DNA from: Lineus longissimus
Taxonomy: Eukaryota > Nemertea > Pilidiophora > Heteronemertea > Lineidae
NCBI RefSeq assembly: GCF_910592395.1
Contig: NC_088325.1
Span: 11,346,109 to 11,410,108 of the forward strand
DNA length: 64,000 nucleotides
Direction: 5' to 3'
The translations under genes were made by a program, and so were the position numbers. The notes under the pieces are model-generated. The model was not told where the DNA came from. It was given only the letters and a program-made list of their open reading frames with translations, and did not search any database. Shown in pieces: positions 1-13,369 of this stretch; position 1 is the stretch's first letter, and the number at the start of each line of letters is the position of its first letter.

Positions 1-3000
1 TCCAATAAGTAAGGCTGACCTCAAAATGTCAATGTCATGTAGTATTGAGAATGATTAAAGCATGATTTTAATTGGGTTCGATGCAAGTGGTGACATCTGG
101 TATTTTCAAAACCTAACAATCTTGGTGGCCCATGGTATGGTTTGTCAATTCCTGTGCTCTCCCTTTAAGTATTTTTAAGTCTGTAGTGTCTAGATTCACA
201 GTAGCAAATTTTCATTGATTTGATAATTGAATGTTGTCAGTTTTTTTTGTTTTGAATGGAAGTGGCTGTACTCGCTCTCCTTCAATATTTCATCAAATCT
301 GCAACCAACAGCATCTTTTTGTAAGAAAATTGCCCGGAACAACTCTAACTCTGACTAAAGAATCGTACATTCTAGAGTTATGAGGCCTCACTACATCCAG
401 AAATTACGAAATTCAATTGGGTACATTGCACGAGAAACGATAGAAACAATCTAATTTTCTATCTCCGTGGTTACTATCTGAAACTTGTGCAATCTGTGGC
501 TGACTTTGATTTAATCAGCAGAAAATTGCCAAATGAGATAAAAAGATTTGTCTCACTTCAGTGATGACACTTTCACTCGGTGTTTTCATACCGTCGCTGT
601 GTTTGTTGATTGAGTCTTGTGTGTTATACTGGAATGGAATGCATGGCTATTTTGCCAATCTTCTGGTACCCTAATGCGGAACACATTCATGAAATGAAAA
701 GTGGATGTGCTTTTCTATGCTAAAAGAGTAAATATTGGTACTACACTTCTTTTCATTTCTGTAGTCTAGGTGAGGATTTATAACTACCCCAAATGCAGCT
801 TTTCTCTTTATTACATTGCTATATTCAGCTATCCTTTTCCAATAAATCCATTCAATGTGCTAATTCATATCAAAGTAAAACCTAATTTATTAACACTGAC
901 TTGAATTGAATCTTTTCACAAATTATTGTTGCCTGTTCGAATAAATTTGTCTGTAATGAAGTTGATTGCAGCAAATGGAATGGTTACAACTTTTTTTTGT
1001 TGAGTGTGAACTTCAAAAGAAATGCGTTAGATTCAATTTCAAATTGACAACACTGGGAATTGCAGTGAAAAATAATGATGCTGGGGTCGATTGCGGCGAC
1101 TTGTTGAGTTATCATTCTACAATTGAAAGTTGTCGAATTCATCATCAAAAATAATGATACAAGTCCTCGTTGATGAATGATGCAAGGAATTTTGATGCAT
1201 TTTCGCGTAGAACTGAAGTGGAACTAGAATTGAGTAAAACTAATTGACAAATTCATTCTCAGTCAGATGGTTAGGATTCATATTTCTTAAAATTCATTTT
1301 TTCGCTTCCAAGGGATTATCAGATCGAACGTTAATGACCGATTGAAACAGGAGAAAAACAAAGATATTGCTGCCCACGCCAGCTTGCAGAGTAAATTGTA
1401 GAGCACTGTACCTTGAACGTTTGTTCTCTCCTTTCTCCATATTTTTTCTTGGCTGGGAACTGTCTTCAAAAGAATCAGATCAAATCAAACACATTTTGAA
1501 ATTAGTCGAAAAATACACTCGCACTGCCATCTGATTTTGACGTCAAACGAGATCTTCAACTGGCTAAGAGAATATTCTGTTTCATACACTAAACTTAACC
1601 AATTCTTCATCTGTATAACATGACTTGCAGCATCATTAAAATTGTCAGATACTTTGGAATTTTACTCATCTCATTCAATCATAATTCCAGCAGAGCCAAT
1701 TAGCATCACCTGGCCACTGTGCTTAACCACTATAATCTTATTTTAAAACCAACCTGTATATTGCTTAGAAGGAAATTATGAAAGCAATTGACAAATCCGT
1801 ATCCCGAGTGTGAGACGATGAATATGAATAGAGTAGCTAATGTTGAGTATGTTGACATAAAACCCACTAGACTACAGTCTGATCAGTTGATCAGCCTAAG
1901 AAAACATTCCTATAGATATGTGCGGCGATCATTGATGTTATTATTTGATTAGGGGACACTTGATATTATACTTGGTGTGTGGGCTTCATATCAAGTTCTG
2001 GCCCTTGGAAATAGATGCAGCTGATATAATTTAGTCTATAGCTTGTCAAAGTGTCCTTTGACCATCGTTAAAGGTCATTGACAGTTGGACATTGATAACA
2101 TTGAAACCAATGTCATGTATATCCTTGAGATGATACTGCCCCTAGAGAAGGTGTGGACCTTTCATGCAACATCAGAGAATGAATCAGAGATTTTAACCAA
2201 CTCCGATATCACCTACACTGCCATCTTCTCGTTTTATTCCTTAAAGTTGAGGACTCAAAATATGGCCGATTGGTTCAGCACTTAACCACCATGTTAGGTT
2301 GTTTCCTTGAATATTTTTTTAGGGTGGGCATTAAAGAGGGACAAGTAAAGTAGTTCTACTCAAGTTCGCTGGATTTGAGGTAGCCGGAAACTACCAAGGA
2401 TCATGTGATCAGATTGATGTGTATGATCAAGTTCACTGAGCAACATACAGCAATCCACCAGTGGCAGTGATGAACCATTCCTAAAATCAAGTCAGTTGGC
2501 GCAGAGTGCGAATAAAGACGAAGGCAAGCGTGTCCTAATATATCGCAGACTGCAGCATGCTACCATAAGTAGCCAAGAAATCTCACCCGGGTCAAATCAA
2601 TACACAGCGTTCAGCAAATGTGCTGAGATAACTTCGCTTCATTAGCGCAGCCAACTCGATAAACCAACTCATGTCGGATATTTACGCTTCACCAACCAAG
2701 GTTCGTAATGTGGATAAAAAAATCTGGTCATTTGGTTCTAAGTTTTGATCTGAATTCGATACTTCCCCAATTTGAGAATGCAAAAATTTCTCTCGTGTTA
2801 AGGGTAACGCCGTACTAATAAACGTTCATTTCTTGCCTGAATATACTATATCTATCCTACACCTGGCATAGATAGTTTGATGGTAAATCTTCAAAGCAGA
2901 AAGGAGTCTGAAATATAATGCTGTTGGCTGATACTACTGATGGCCCATTCTGCTAACCCCAAAAGCCCTCCTCCGAGATGTCCACAGAGGAGTTCACTCC

Positions 3001-6000
3001 TGTCAAGATTGTCTGATGTGGAGGTTTTGCTCGCCAACAACCTTTGTGTGCTTAGTCGGTCCCCAAGAGATACAGCAAAATTCATTGAAATTTCAATCAT
3101 AGCCTCTGTCTTTTGAAACTGATATGTTCAGAAAGGCCACACGCGTGTAATGTAGAATCACTCATTTGGACAGGTTTCGTGGGTGTGACTGCGAGTTGCT
3201 TCCATGGTCAAATGGCGTTTCAATTGCAGCTGTACATAATACATAAGACACCGAATCATTCCTCTCCAAAAAGTGTATTTTAGAATTAGCCTAAGTTCGG
3301 AAGATTAAAAATGCATTTCAGTTTGCCCAATAATGACCCGGTACTCCTCCTACCGACTTGTTAAGTCAGAGAGGCTGATGAGATGTTTTATTGAATGGGC
3401 AAATCGAAAATCGTCTCATTTATTGCTTTCGGATGAACACACGACTGACTATCCACCAGCATTTCTTCTTAACAGAAGCTGTACAGAATACTAAATAATT
3501 GATCTGTAATACTCACCATGATGAGAAATACTGGCGAAGCACATCGGAGGATGATATATTGCTAGGTGACTTAATCAAGTGATTATTGTGTCTGACTCGC
3601 TCTAACATGCTTAACAAACTTTTGTTAAATACGCATACTAGATTATTCGGAAAAAATTTGGAATTCATGTCGGTGACTTTGCCAGCCTGCAAGCAAACAA
3701 ACCTATGAGAAGCTTGAACAGCTCAACTGCTCTCTGGTCATTCATTCGAAGGCATGACCTTTTCTTTATAACATGCATAAGACTCAATGTGAACCTGAAA
3801 TCTGATGTCGCTACTGTCGCCAAGCAGCTAGTGATGTCTTCGTACTGAGCAAACCTCACAAAAAATCATTGAACTTAACCAACAAAACAGCAGCCTCACA
3901 TCCGACAGAAGTGTTGACGCAGTATTATTTTCCTTTTAAGTAAACATTTACACGATTGATTAGTCGATAATCAGAAATTATTCCATGACACTCGGAGGTT
4001 CTCAAATGAAATTGGCACTCGTTACAAAAAAATCATACAGAGTTGTCTGCAGAGTGTGGAAAGTTTGTGTAGTGGCTGCATCAATAAATAGCAAGAATTC
4101 ATAAACACGGAGCACAGACCCAAAAGGTTTCACCCCGGCAGTTACTTTCTTTGACAGTTTTCACTCCAAGCTCTGGTTTCTCGTCTCGAACCCTGGAGTG
4201 GAAGCCGAAGACAATTGGGGCCTAAGCAATTTAGATTCATTTTTGTGGAAATGAGAGCTGACCAAAAGACAGCATTCAACGTTTTGCCTGAGCTCACTCG
4301 CATCCCGCATTTTCTTCAGGCATACTGCAGCTTCAACAAAAATTTATTGGCATGAGGTGCAAAGAGAGTGGCCAGGTCTCAAGTGATGAAGTGTTAGCTA
4401 AGGTCTAGATACGATGACTTATTGGCACTCTGGAAATGCAATATAAGTTTTTGGTCATATTGGCCCAATACTAAACTGTTTGAATTGGAGTTTCATTTGA
4501 TAGTCAAACTGTTGACAGTCAATTGGACTTTGAAAATGATAGACCTATACTTTAACTGGGCCACTTGACTGCACAGACAACAACCTTCATTGGCGAAACT
4601 GGTCCCAGAGACGTTCATTTGAAGTGACGAACTACTGCTTGCAGTTATATGCATGCATGTCATCGTTTGATGGTACGTGTGGATTACTTTCTTGAATGAC
4701 TGTAGTTCATTCGCTATCAGCCTGACAGTTACACTTTAAAATTCAGAGAAACTCTTTGAGTTTAATTATTTAGCAGCATTTAATCCAATTTACAATGTAA
4801 TGCTACACAGAATATTGGCTCAGATTGAGATACGTCTCTTAGGCGACTCAAAGGCACACAATATAATCTCGCGCCAAATCTCTGGATATCAAACCTACCA
4901 AATCTGATTACAGCCCAACACAACATGTTATAGATCAAGACTGACATGTCTATGTTTGCTTGCAGTCCCCTGGTCCACCATTTTTTTCGATTATGCCATA
5001 TTTTTCCATGGAAGATGCCAGAATGTTGTGACCTAATTATCGCCAGATCGGCGGCGAGTATCAAAAGCTTGACAGATTCATTATGTTTGGATGTGATCAA
5101 AGTCTCATGTCGCCAGACTGATTACGCTTTTCTTTGTTGCGGCAGTTGTTGCGACAGTTGTTGTTTTGTTGTGTGGAGTTCAGCAAGAAATATGGCTTTA
5201 TTTTTGTGCGGAGGATTTTAAGGAAGTAGAATTTACCACGGCAGTTGGGAAAGAACAGTTAAAAAATCATTGCTAATGACTTGTTTTGATCAGCACAATT
5301 TTTCTACTAATAGTTCCTGTTTCCAGGCAAGAATATTTCTATAAGATTCGTTTCATGGTGTCTTGTGTGACGAATAGGGTTTGATTTTCACCAGAATATG
5401 TCTACATGTAATAATAAAGGTAGTTCCCCAGATACGTCTTATCTCCATTGTGACACCATCGATAGGAAATGCTTCTGAGAGACCTGCGTTAAATGGAGAC
5501 GAAAACACACCATATTATGCATCCACTTGATCTAATAGAGACGTCCCTTAGGAAATTGATTTTACTCTCCAGAACATGTGCAAGATGAAAAAAATCAACC
5601 GAGGATGAGAAGAAAATCATTTTCGTCTGGAGTTGATTCGGTGTATGATGGTAGGTCGTGATAGAACGTGACATCCAGTCATGGGGGTGTTCTGGTATGG
5701 TAAGAAGGGATAAGGTGTTGTAAAAAAGGTCCTGGTTGGCCCTCTTGAAGAGACAACTAGGCCATGGGATTTAGGAGGTCAATATCCCTGATTACCACCA
5801 TGCGCAACCAATTGTAGTGTCACACTAATGCTGGCATCTGATAATAATTTTCGCCAGTGTTGCGAGGCAGTTTTGGACAAGCCTATAGTTACATTTCTTT
5901 CTGGTGCATTGTTTATTGCAGTTTTTAATGATTTTTAAATGATCCTGTTTGGAAGACTTTTATGTAAGAAAAAACAACATACATGTATCTCATGCCCAAG

Positions 6001-6696
6001 TTGTCCCTTTAAATCATGTCATGTAGTATATTTTGGAGTTTTTTAGTCTTCGAGAAATGATAGTTATTCTACAGAGACAGTAAATCGAGATTCAATCTGA
6101 TGTAATGCACATAACTGCTAAAAGGGGACAGCAGTGCCAAAGAAAATGATTAGAAACATCATCAGTACATCTATGAGGCTTGCTATCCTGAAGTTGGTTT
6201 TGCTGACTAAAATTACGACGAGCAAATTACAGAGACATGGATATAGATCTTCAGGGACCAGAGGGGTGAGTGTATTTTGTTAAATCAATTAGGGAACGCG
6301 TAGCTTGCTTGATGAGTGAAACACCTTTAGGGGTTGATAACAGATCAAGACAAGTTGGCTAAGGAATTGATAGCCTGTGTTTTGCGCCTCTGATGAGAAA
6401 CCATTTTGCTATCGGACAGTGCTAATACATAGAAACTGCCGATGGCATTAGTAACATGGTGTGCTGTGTCTGGAGTTAATTGGGTTCATCGCATAAAACC
6501 TTGTGGGTGGAGGTTGATGTGTCATATTTTAACCTCATATTAGGTACATATAGTTCAATAAGGGTAATATGGGTCAACCAACCCATGAGGATACTTTTTA
6601 CATCCAATGTGATTGCTCAATTTTGTCTTGCCACCATAACGGGAACAAAATTACGCAATTGTCTTCTTTTTTTGCAGAAAGTCATCATCATTATCA
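1..6696. other. No gene recognised
   Basis: AT-rich non-coding DNA. The longest reading frames (about 60-110 codons, some overlapping on opposite strands near 4780-5220) show no domain or codon pattern of a real exon. Confidence 0.6.

Positions 6697-6745
<49 letters not shown>
6697..6745. repeat. (TCG)n microsatellite
   Basis: About 16 uninterrupted TCG units, preceded by a TCATCATCATTATCATC run. The reading frames across it are artefacts of the repeat. Confidence 0.97.
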
Positions 6746-6749
6746 AGTG

Positions 6750-9450
6750 TGTGTGATGTGTAGCGGAAAAAATGGATGTATTTTTGAATATCGGCATTCA
6801 TTCTGCTGTGTATCGGAAACCTGAAATTACCGGAGGTCTAAGGAGATGGTGCTTTCATTGCACAGAGATGTTGCAGTCAATGTCAACAGCAAAACCGCAG
6901 GTTGATTATCGGCCTGCCCGATATCGCCAAGTGTAATTGCGTATGCGTTTCAGTCTTTGTATAATTTGACACATCTACATAATATGATTACATATGCACA
7001 TATATGATTATCATTTGCAGTGACTTGTAGCACGTGACTGTCAAAATGAAACCATTTCAACTGCTTCTAATAAATTGATTGATTGATGGGAAAGTCAACT
7101 TTGACTAGTCCACAGATATCATCTTGATTGTCAAATATGCCGGATTGTGGATATCAAAAATTGGGGGTATTGATCGATTTTGTATTGTTGCACTAGATTG
7201 TATTAGCTAGCGCACTCCATGTATTTGTGTGTTTATGGTGTAGGAGAGATAGTATGCATTATGATTGAACCGCTGGAAGCAAGTAAAACAATTTCTAATA
7301 CATTTATGGTGAAGATCAGTTGACCAGCCACCTTATAATTAATTATCAATCAGAACATCTGATAAAGTGTCAGCCTTCGTTACGACCTTCGTACGACTCG
7401 GATGAGGTCAGGCCTGTCATCTATAGGGCAACTCTCAGTCTGGCGTTATATCGATACGTGGTTCAAGAGCTTCTAGCAAACTGGACCTAATGCAACTGAT
7501 TTAGAATGATCCGTTTAATCAGTGACTGTATCTGATGGTCACTTCCCATGGGTATATTGGCAGTTGGGCCAAGGCGTTTGTAGACTACTGGCGCTAAAAG
7601 GATTGTGTCGATGACGGAACTGATTCAAAGATGATTAATACCAATCAGTGGCTAATTATAAAGTATCAATATATCACCGCTCAGACAGCCACTTTTGGAA
7701 TTTTATGATGTGAATTGGTGTTTCAACTCCCGCAATCTGCTCACATATAAACAGCCAGCATGGCTCTTCTTTACATCAATAACAGCTCTTTTTTTCATTA
7801 ATGATTTCCTCTGGGGAGTTCAGTTTTTCCTCAAATCACACGCAAACCGCCCAATAATGTCTATACTACAAGGTCAGTTCTCAATTCATTGGAACTTGAA
7901 TTATCTTTCCCATCATGTCCCTTCTTCTGATGAATGAAGTAACGTGTACGTTCTATTGCCTCTGAGGTTTTTGGTCGCTGGGGGCCAAGGGTTTAATCAT
8001 TGACTGGTTATCGCAGCTCCTCAGAACATTTACTGTAATTCGCAAGAGATCTAATGACTGCAATCATTGGTTGCCAGCGGATGTTTCTGATGCCCGAGGG
8101 GAACACCACAGTGATGTCGTAGAAGTTAGTGGTGTGATAGTCTGGTGTTTTTCCAGGATGCGTGCTTGATGGATTTTCAATTACAGACAGCATGGGAATC
8201 ATAGTTTGGAGAAAAAATAAACAGAGTACATGTAATTGTGGGTGGAAACAACACTACATCTCAAATTTCGATGAGGTGAATTGATAGAGAAAATACTCCT
8301 TTGGGACTAACACCACTGTCCTTAATACGAGTGTGTCCTGCTATGAAAAGTGTCGACTACGGGATGTGCTGTCTGTTAATGACAAATGGTTGGTTGATAT
8401 CTGAATGATATAACAGCCTGAATTACTGAGTTCCTGTATCGATGGCAGTTCTTTGATGCATCTGTTTTTGTAAGCCATGAGAAAATGTAGCTGTTCCACG
8501 CAGCTTCATCCACGTTTTTGCTACCCCAAGGCATGCCTGGGTTGACACAGACTGGCATGAGAACCTTCATGCCAACTAAAACCTGGCGGCGAACACGATA
8601 TAGTGACTTGATTGATTTTCAATATGAGGTGGAGATTGTGTGTCAACGGGGGTGCTGGGGTCCATTATTGACCAAGTCAGTGTTCCGGTTCTGGATGTTA
8701 CTGTGATTACCTTCAATCAGTCAAGATGCTGACCCAATGTCGCCTACAGCGGAGTGTATGGTTTGGCTGGTGGGATCTTTGTACGAGTGTAGGTAAGGGA
8801 GATTTGAGAAATCATTGCTTTGTAATCTATAGTCAAAATCAGATTGGGGAGTGAGTTTGGGGAGTGTGGTTGATCTCCTTGGGTACTCTTCAGTTGTATG
8901 TTGGGAAATTGATATCTTTGTTCCAGAGTACACTTTATAACAACATGAATAATGAGGAAAAATATAATAATTGTCATTATATGCCACCTTTCCGCGGTAA
9001 ATACCACGCTCAAAGCGCCAATCTCAACTCCTCAAAAAGCAACGTTTTTAATTGTCTCTTGAATTATGCTCTTTTTGCCCACCTGTGGTGGTTTTTCATA
9101 GGGTGAGAGTCATGGATGGAATAGCCGCTTTTATCTCGGCTCCAGATAACCCGACTTGTATGCTGCATACTGTAAACATGCTGTCATAACTCTCTCGATG
9201 ATTACCTATGGTAGGCCCTTGAGAAACGAGATCAAAGGCCTATAGACATACATACATGCCATGTGAATGCTAAAGATAGTCTGGATCAGGAAGATCAAAA
9301 CTTCGGGATATATTGGTAAGTTGCATGCTAGGCCCAACTTCTTTTGGTTCATTGCTTTCAGTTCACTGCAGATGGGTTTCAAGCTCAGCATGGTTGGAAA
9401 AAAGTGCCTGAGAAAAAGGTGGGGTGACCAAGTGTTTAAATGCTGTTTCT
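6750..9450. other. No gene recognised
   Basis: Only overlapping short frames on both strands (for example 8720-9106). No repeat with clear ends was found. Confidence 0.6.
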
Positions 9451-9452
9451 CA

Positions 9453-9823
9453 AATAGCATTCCGCGAAGATGACGTCACTGCAGCTGCTGCCCTCTATTT
9501 CCCCATCGCTGAATTACAGGCAATGTCGGACAAACATGCGGTTTCGTAAAGGATTCAGGCTTTCTAACTAGGGCAGTTAGATTCAATCTGGCACATGTCC
9601 GAGTGTTGGAAACACTACATAATTGTTCTGAATATTTCTCTCTCTGACTCTATGGTATCATTCATGCTAAAAACAATGCAGGGTCAAAGATAATTGACTT
9701 TGAAATAAGCTCAAATGCGTAGAAATAAGTGTCGATGTCCGACTGTCACGTGACTAAAACGTCATCAATATCTTATTCAAATGACCTTGTGAGCTATAAA
9801 TAGTAACGTCGCGGAATGCTATT
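9453..9823. mobile_element. 371-bp element with 14-bp perfect inverted ends
   Basis: AATAGCATTCCGCG at 9453-9466 is repeated exactly inverted at 9810-9823. A CA dinucleotide flanks both sides, so any target duplication is only 2 bp. Both subterminal regions contain an ACGTC box. A TATAAATA at 9795-9802 and an initiator-like TCAGTT at 9829 lie at the right end. No coding capacity. Confidence 0.55.
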
Positions 9824-9983
9824 CATGGTCAGTTTCGAATAACTTTCTTAAAAAGGGGGATATGCAGTGCAGCACTTCCTACATTGCCTCATAAGTTGGG
9901 ATACACTCTGAAGATCAAAACTGAGCCCGAGGGTCATAACTTTATCATGTCTATAGCAAATGTGTTGCTCCAACAGCACACTC

Positions 9984-10577
9984 AAAGCTGAACTGCATGC
10001 ACAAAACCAGAGCGTCCCATGCGGCAATAGTAAGAAATTCAAACGGTCGAAAGGTCCTTCTGAATACGGCCTGAAACATGGTAGACCACCAATGTTTCGA
10101 TGCGCTTGATTTCACAAACCAGAAAGCAACATGACGATGCGGACAGTCTCGGAGAATTATAGAAGAGAAAAAAATCGCACAGCAAAGAAAAATGACTTTC
10201 TTCCTGCAGTTGCCCACTGGAAGCCGATCGAAGATGTTGAACAAAGATTACACACAAATGTTTGCACATTCTATAAAGGCGTATAAAACGACAGACATTT
10301 CAAGTAGCCCATTGGCCTTGAGGATAAGAATGTTGGCAAATACAACCAGAGGTCTCGAGTTCGAGTCCCGATGAGAGGACCTTTTTATTTTTTTCCTTCC
10401 AGAATTCTCTGCGAAGGTCCGCATCGTCCCACGGCTTGCTGGTTTGTGAAATCAAGCGCATCGAAGCATTGGAGGTCCATCGTGTTTCAGGCCGTATTCA
10501 GAAGGGCCCTTCGGTCGTTTGAATTTCTTACTATTGCCGCATGGGGTGCTCTGGTTGTGTGCATGCAGTTCAGCTTT
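9984..10577. repeat. Long inverted repeat (about 190-bp arms) around a tRNA-like spacer
   Basis: The left arm (9984-about 10173) read on the minus strand closely matches the right arm (about 10390-10577) on the plus strand, with scattered substitutions. Both arms keep an open frame with nearly the same peptide (for example WFVKSSASKHW and FEFLTIAAW). Similarity drops sharply at the outer ends (AAAGCTG / CAGCTTT). The 215-bp spacer ends in a tRNA-like sequence and a T-run. The peptide matches nothing recognised; the conserved frame may simply reflect recent divergence. Confidence 0.75.
10302..10377 (+). ncRNA. tRNA-derived (SINE-like) sequence
   Basis: TGGCCTTGAGG at 10313 resembles a pol III A box and GAGTTCGAGTCCC at 10357 is a good B box. 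The T arm TCGAG-TTCGAGT-CCCGA pairs except for one base. An anticodon-like stem (GTTG/CAAC) lies between them. No matching acceptor stem is present, so it is not a working tRNA. A T-rich run (TTTTTATTTTTTT) begins a few bases later and could terminate pol III. Confidence 0.45.
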
Positions 10578-10599
10578 AACGCTTACATTGGCCTGTTCC

Positions 10600-12680
10600 A
10601 ACAAGGCCTATGAGGTGGAGCAAAACCATTAGATTTGCTATGATGAACCATCTAATCTACTTCTGCTTTTCAAATGCCATCAATCATTTCAATGTGACCT
10701 GAAATTAATTTCGTCCATTAAGATTGATTGAAGAAGTGTGTATTTACATGGTGAGCAATCACTATTTGCGATATGAATTTTCGTAACCCGGACAAAGCCA
10801 CAACCGGTACTTGCCCATCTGTTGCTATATTGATGGCTCCAGCTCAGCATTGTCAAAGGCTATGAGAATTTTATCGATTTATAATGAACAAATATTGTTT
10901 TTGGTGATAGATGCAGGTGGTTATCAAGATTAAGGTCCTCGTTTGTGCTGTTGGCACGTGTGGTGCTTCGTCTTGCCATTAAACCTATCATGGTCCATCT
11001 ATTTGCTAATTGCAAAAACTAAAGGCGGTTGATGATGTGCAGGTTTTTTGTAAAGTCGGTGTTTTTGGTGAAGACACCAGTACCTAAAGGACAGGCCATG
11101 AATTTCCTGGTCCTGCCATGGATTAGCATGTGCCTGTCAATTATTTGACCGCGTAGCTTCATCAGCCAATGCATGATGTAGATCTTTCCTTACAGAGCAA
11201 AATCTTGCCGATAGTCATCAAATATATAGCATAATACAGATTTATATACTTCATCCATATCACCAGGTGAATCCAAACAGGCATTAGTTAGGTATAAATA
11301 AGGTATAATTAAGGTATCCTATATGTTTACTGGTAATGAAAACTTGTTGTTATCCCCTTTCCCAATTGCGTGATGCTGTCCTAGCCAGAAATTGATGAAA
11401 ACGCAACATCATTTCTGGTTGCTGAACACATAGATATGATTAATTCAGAAGCTCAGGAAATGGAATCGGACAACTCTGCAGGCTATGTCACGAATTCTAC
11501 CGAGAGGAGCTTAAGATCAGTGCCATCTTCGGAATTTCTGGCCCGGGGCAGGGGTGGGAGAAGGGGGGAGGGGGGCAGGGAGGCAACTGTCTCACAGAGG
11601 TCTCCAAAAAGTGTGTTTCTCATGCAGATTTGGGCCCTTGTTTAGTCAAAATTTGGTGGTCTGTCCTAGAGGGCCGACGGCAAAAAGGGAAATATGGCCT
11701 TGGATTTTACAGGGGCATCCTGTTACTTCTTGTTTTACATGGTATTGTCGTATTTTAAGCCGAAATCCAGCATTTGGCCACTTACTTTGTTCTAACACAG
11801 CAAAATTACATCATATGATCCTTCTACAGGACCAATGCACTACACAAGCCAATCTGTTGGCATGATTAGGACAGTCATGACGTCATCACTGAAGTGTGGA
11901 GTGTAACAATGCAAATTGCTATGCTGGCATGCGAGATTTTGAAGCCTTTATACAATGTAAGCAACCGGTGAATTTGCCCTACAATGGAAATCATATCACC
12001 CCACCGTACACTCGTTTTGTGAATGTCACCTAAAAAAGGCAATAATGAAATTCTATTTTGCCAACGGTAGTACCAGGTGTGTCTTCCTGCTTGTACCTGC
12101 GAGCATCGTGGGAGATCTGCAACTCTTCCTGTTGTCTGTGGTACCAATCGCTTCCGTGTAAATTGTCTACTATCGCTATTGATTTTATGATCCCAGTCTT
12201 TTTAAAGACTGGAATCACCGAATCAATTTGTTTTTTCTCGCGCGATTAAAATTGCTTGAGAAAAACCTAAATCATGCTGCCCGAATTGAATCTTCACCCT
12301 GGTTCTTTATCCAGCGGGGTATCCACTGTGATGCAGTAATTCTTTTGAGTTAGACAATAATCAACTTGGTGTTAGATCTAGTCTAACAGTGCAAAATAAG
12401 CTATGGGAGATTAATCACTGAGCCTGATTTGAATTTGAGAAAAAAACTTGATTTGGGTAGGCGAGTTATTTATGCTGTGCGGTACCTGACTTTCACTCTT
12501 GGTAGATGCTTCTCGTTTTCGAATAAAAAAGTGTGAATGAAAGTTTTTTAAATTGAACGTGTTGAGTCTGAATATCAGTGACTGGAAAACTACGAATGTA
12601 GAGATTTTTGTTGCAGCGAACTGCAAGTACAGTCACAGGTGGCATGAGTTTCACATGAAGAATACTCAGAAATAAAGGTT
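10600..12680. other. No gene recognised
   Basis: Holds a purine-rich GGGGGAGG patch at about 11545-11580, a CRE palindrome TGACGTCA at 11878 and a perfect 20-bp hairpin (CCAGTCTTT-TT-AAAGACTGG) at 12193-12212. Otherwise unremarkable. Confidence 0.6.
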
Positions 12681-12684
12681 AAAA

Positions 12685-12800
12685 TTTACAATTCCCAATC
12701 GGAAATGACATGGTTTGATTGCCCATAACAATAAACCATTGAACAATGCCACTTGTTTGGACCATTGATGTCCTTTTTGGGCACGGATCGGGATTGTAAA
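12685..12800. mobile_element. Short inverted-end repeat, copy 1 of 2
   Basis: TTTACAATTCCCAATCGG on the left is mirrored by GGATCGGGATTGTAAA on the right. The interior (GGAAATGACATGGTTTGATTG) matches copy 2 at 42994-43105 along its length with substitutions and small indels. A MITE-like family of about 115 bp. Confidence 0.65.
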
Positions 12801-12883
12801 CACGTTCCAAAACGAACCCAAAGGTGAACTTGACAGTTCATGTAGTTATGCTCATTGTAACAAGAAGGCAGCACTGTGCACTA

Positions 12884-12970
12884 CAGGGTGACCCAGAGTT
12901 ATTTTCCTTTGGACAATAGAATTCTATTGTGTATCCATTGTGTGAGGGAAAATAATTCTGGGCCACCCTA
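12884..12970. mobile_element. 87-bp hairpin element (TA target duplication)
   Basis: TA at 12882-12883 and 12971-12972 flanks inverted ends CAGGGTGACCCAGAGTTATT and TAGGGTGGCCCAGAATTATT (right end read inward); the match continues through TTCC. The whole element is essentially one stem with a central ACAATAGAATTCTATTGTG segment. TA duplication and size suit a mariner-type MITE. Confidence 0.65.
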
Positions 12971-13310
12971 TAGTTGGAAAATTAATGATGTTGAATCCCT
13001 ACTGTGGTTTTGTAGGCAATCACGCCAAGCCCCCCATAGTCCTAAAAGTAGTCTTTTCAAAAACGTTCAAAAGGATCGCCACTTCAGTGATAGGAGAAAT
13101 TATTTTGGTCTGTGATATTATCACTAAAATTTTCCACTTATCATCTATGAAAAATATGTCAAGGGTGATGATTTTCTATTTCTGTGTATGCTTATGTTCA
13201 ATAGGTAGTATTTGGTGGGCCTTGTCGTGCCATGGTATAAAGTATTTACCATTCAACATGACTGTAAAAGCTCCATTGAGTTCAATAGGCCGCCAGCTGG
13301 GCAGTCGACT

Positions 13311-13321
13311 AATGATAATGA

Positions 13322-13355
<34 letters not shown>

Positions 13356-13363
13356 GGAGGAGG
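13311..13363. repeat. (ATG)n/(GTG)n microsatellite
   Basis: AATGATAATG passes into ATG units, then GGT units, ending in GGAGGAGGCGG. Confidence 0.97.
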
Positions 13364-13369
13364 CGGACA

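Noticed and set aside
6480-6824. Frames with poly-Val or poly-Arg runs
   Set aside because: Produced by the TCG microsatellite.
9795-9834. TATAAATA plus initiator as a gene promoter
   Set aside because: It lies in the end of a transposable element, spacing is slightly long and no gene follows.
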